Made by a program: the position numbers and the translations under genes
In this document: one piece after another, positions 5,443 to 5,448 of the stretch
Numbering within the stretch: the stretch's first letter is position 1
Layout of the letters: each line of letters begins with the position of its first letter
Assembly (NCBI RefSeq): GCF_902490045.1
Contig: NZ_CABUCJ010000145.1
Location: 1-5,448, forward strand
From: an uncultured Anaerotruncus sp.
GTDB lineage: Bacteria; Bacillota; Clostridia; Oscillospirales; Ruminococcaceae
DNA length: 5,448 nucleotides
Direction of reading: 5' to 3'
Notes under the pieces: generated by a model
Seen by the model: the letters and a program-made list of their open reading frames with translations, nothing else
What the model was told of the DNA's origin: nothing
Databases searched by the model: none

Positions 5443-5448
5443 CCCGCC

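Noticed and set aside
1..5448. CRISPR array, transposon, tRNA/rRNA, toxin-antitoxin or defence system
   Set aside because: I saw no regularly spaced direct repeats, transposase motifs, tRNA cloverleaf or defence-related protein domains. Apart from the edges, the sequence is filled by housekeeping genes.

Overview
The window is a GC-rich bacterial segment with every convincing gene on the + strand. DUF951, a two-domain Sua5 protein, a CoaE carrying the LTGQTGAGKS form of the P-loop next to a small membrane-anchored lytic transglycosylase, and an M18 aminopeptidase together point to a high-GC Bacillota, most likely a class Clostridia gut-type lineage (Oscillospiraceae/Ruminococcaceae-like). This placement is inferred from family signatures, not from a search.

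Layout: 1-103 is an edge region with two possible hairpins and perhaps the last 13 codons of an unseen gene. A near-consensus sigma70/sigmaA promoter follows at 104-132 and starts a tight co-directional run: DUF951 small protein (178-399), peptide chain release factor 1 prfA (447-1523), Sua5-type threonylcarbamoyl-AMP synthase (1545-2573), dephospho-CoA kinase coaE (2591-3349) and an Slt-type lytic transglycosylase (about 3366-3938). Gaps are 47, 21, 17 and 16 nt, so these five genes probably form one operon. A GC-rich hairpin with a five-T tract (3942-3979) ends the run. An M18 aminopeptidase (4021-5430) follows with a strong Shine-Dalgarno sequence but no recognisable promoter of its own.

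The genes are mainly housekeeping: translation termination (prfA), tRNA t6A37 synthesis (Sua5), the last step of coenzyme A synthesis (coaE), cell-wall cleavage (lytic transglycosylase) and cytosolic peptide turnover (M18). I see no mobile element, CRISPR array, RNA gene, defence system or clearly new biological system.

The most notable points are start-codon oddities. The lytic transglycosylase frame has no ATG, GTG or TTG before its membrane anchor, and the best Shine-Dalgarno sequence points at an ATC codon. The Sua5 gene must start at TTG. CoaE carries an acidic C-terminal tail of about 45 residues and has Asn at the first position of the family DAD motif. prmC, a frequent neighbour of prfA in Bacillota, is absent here.
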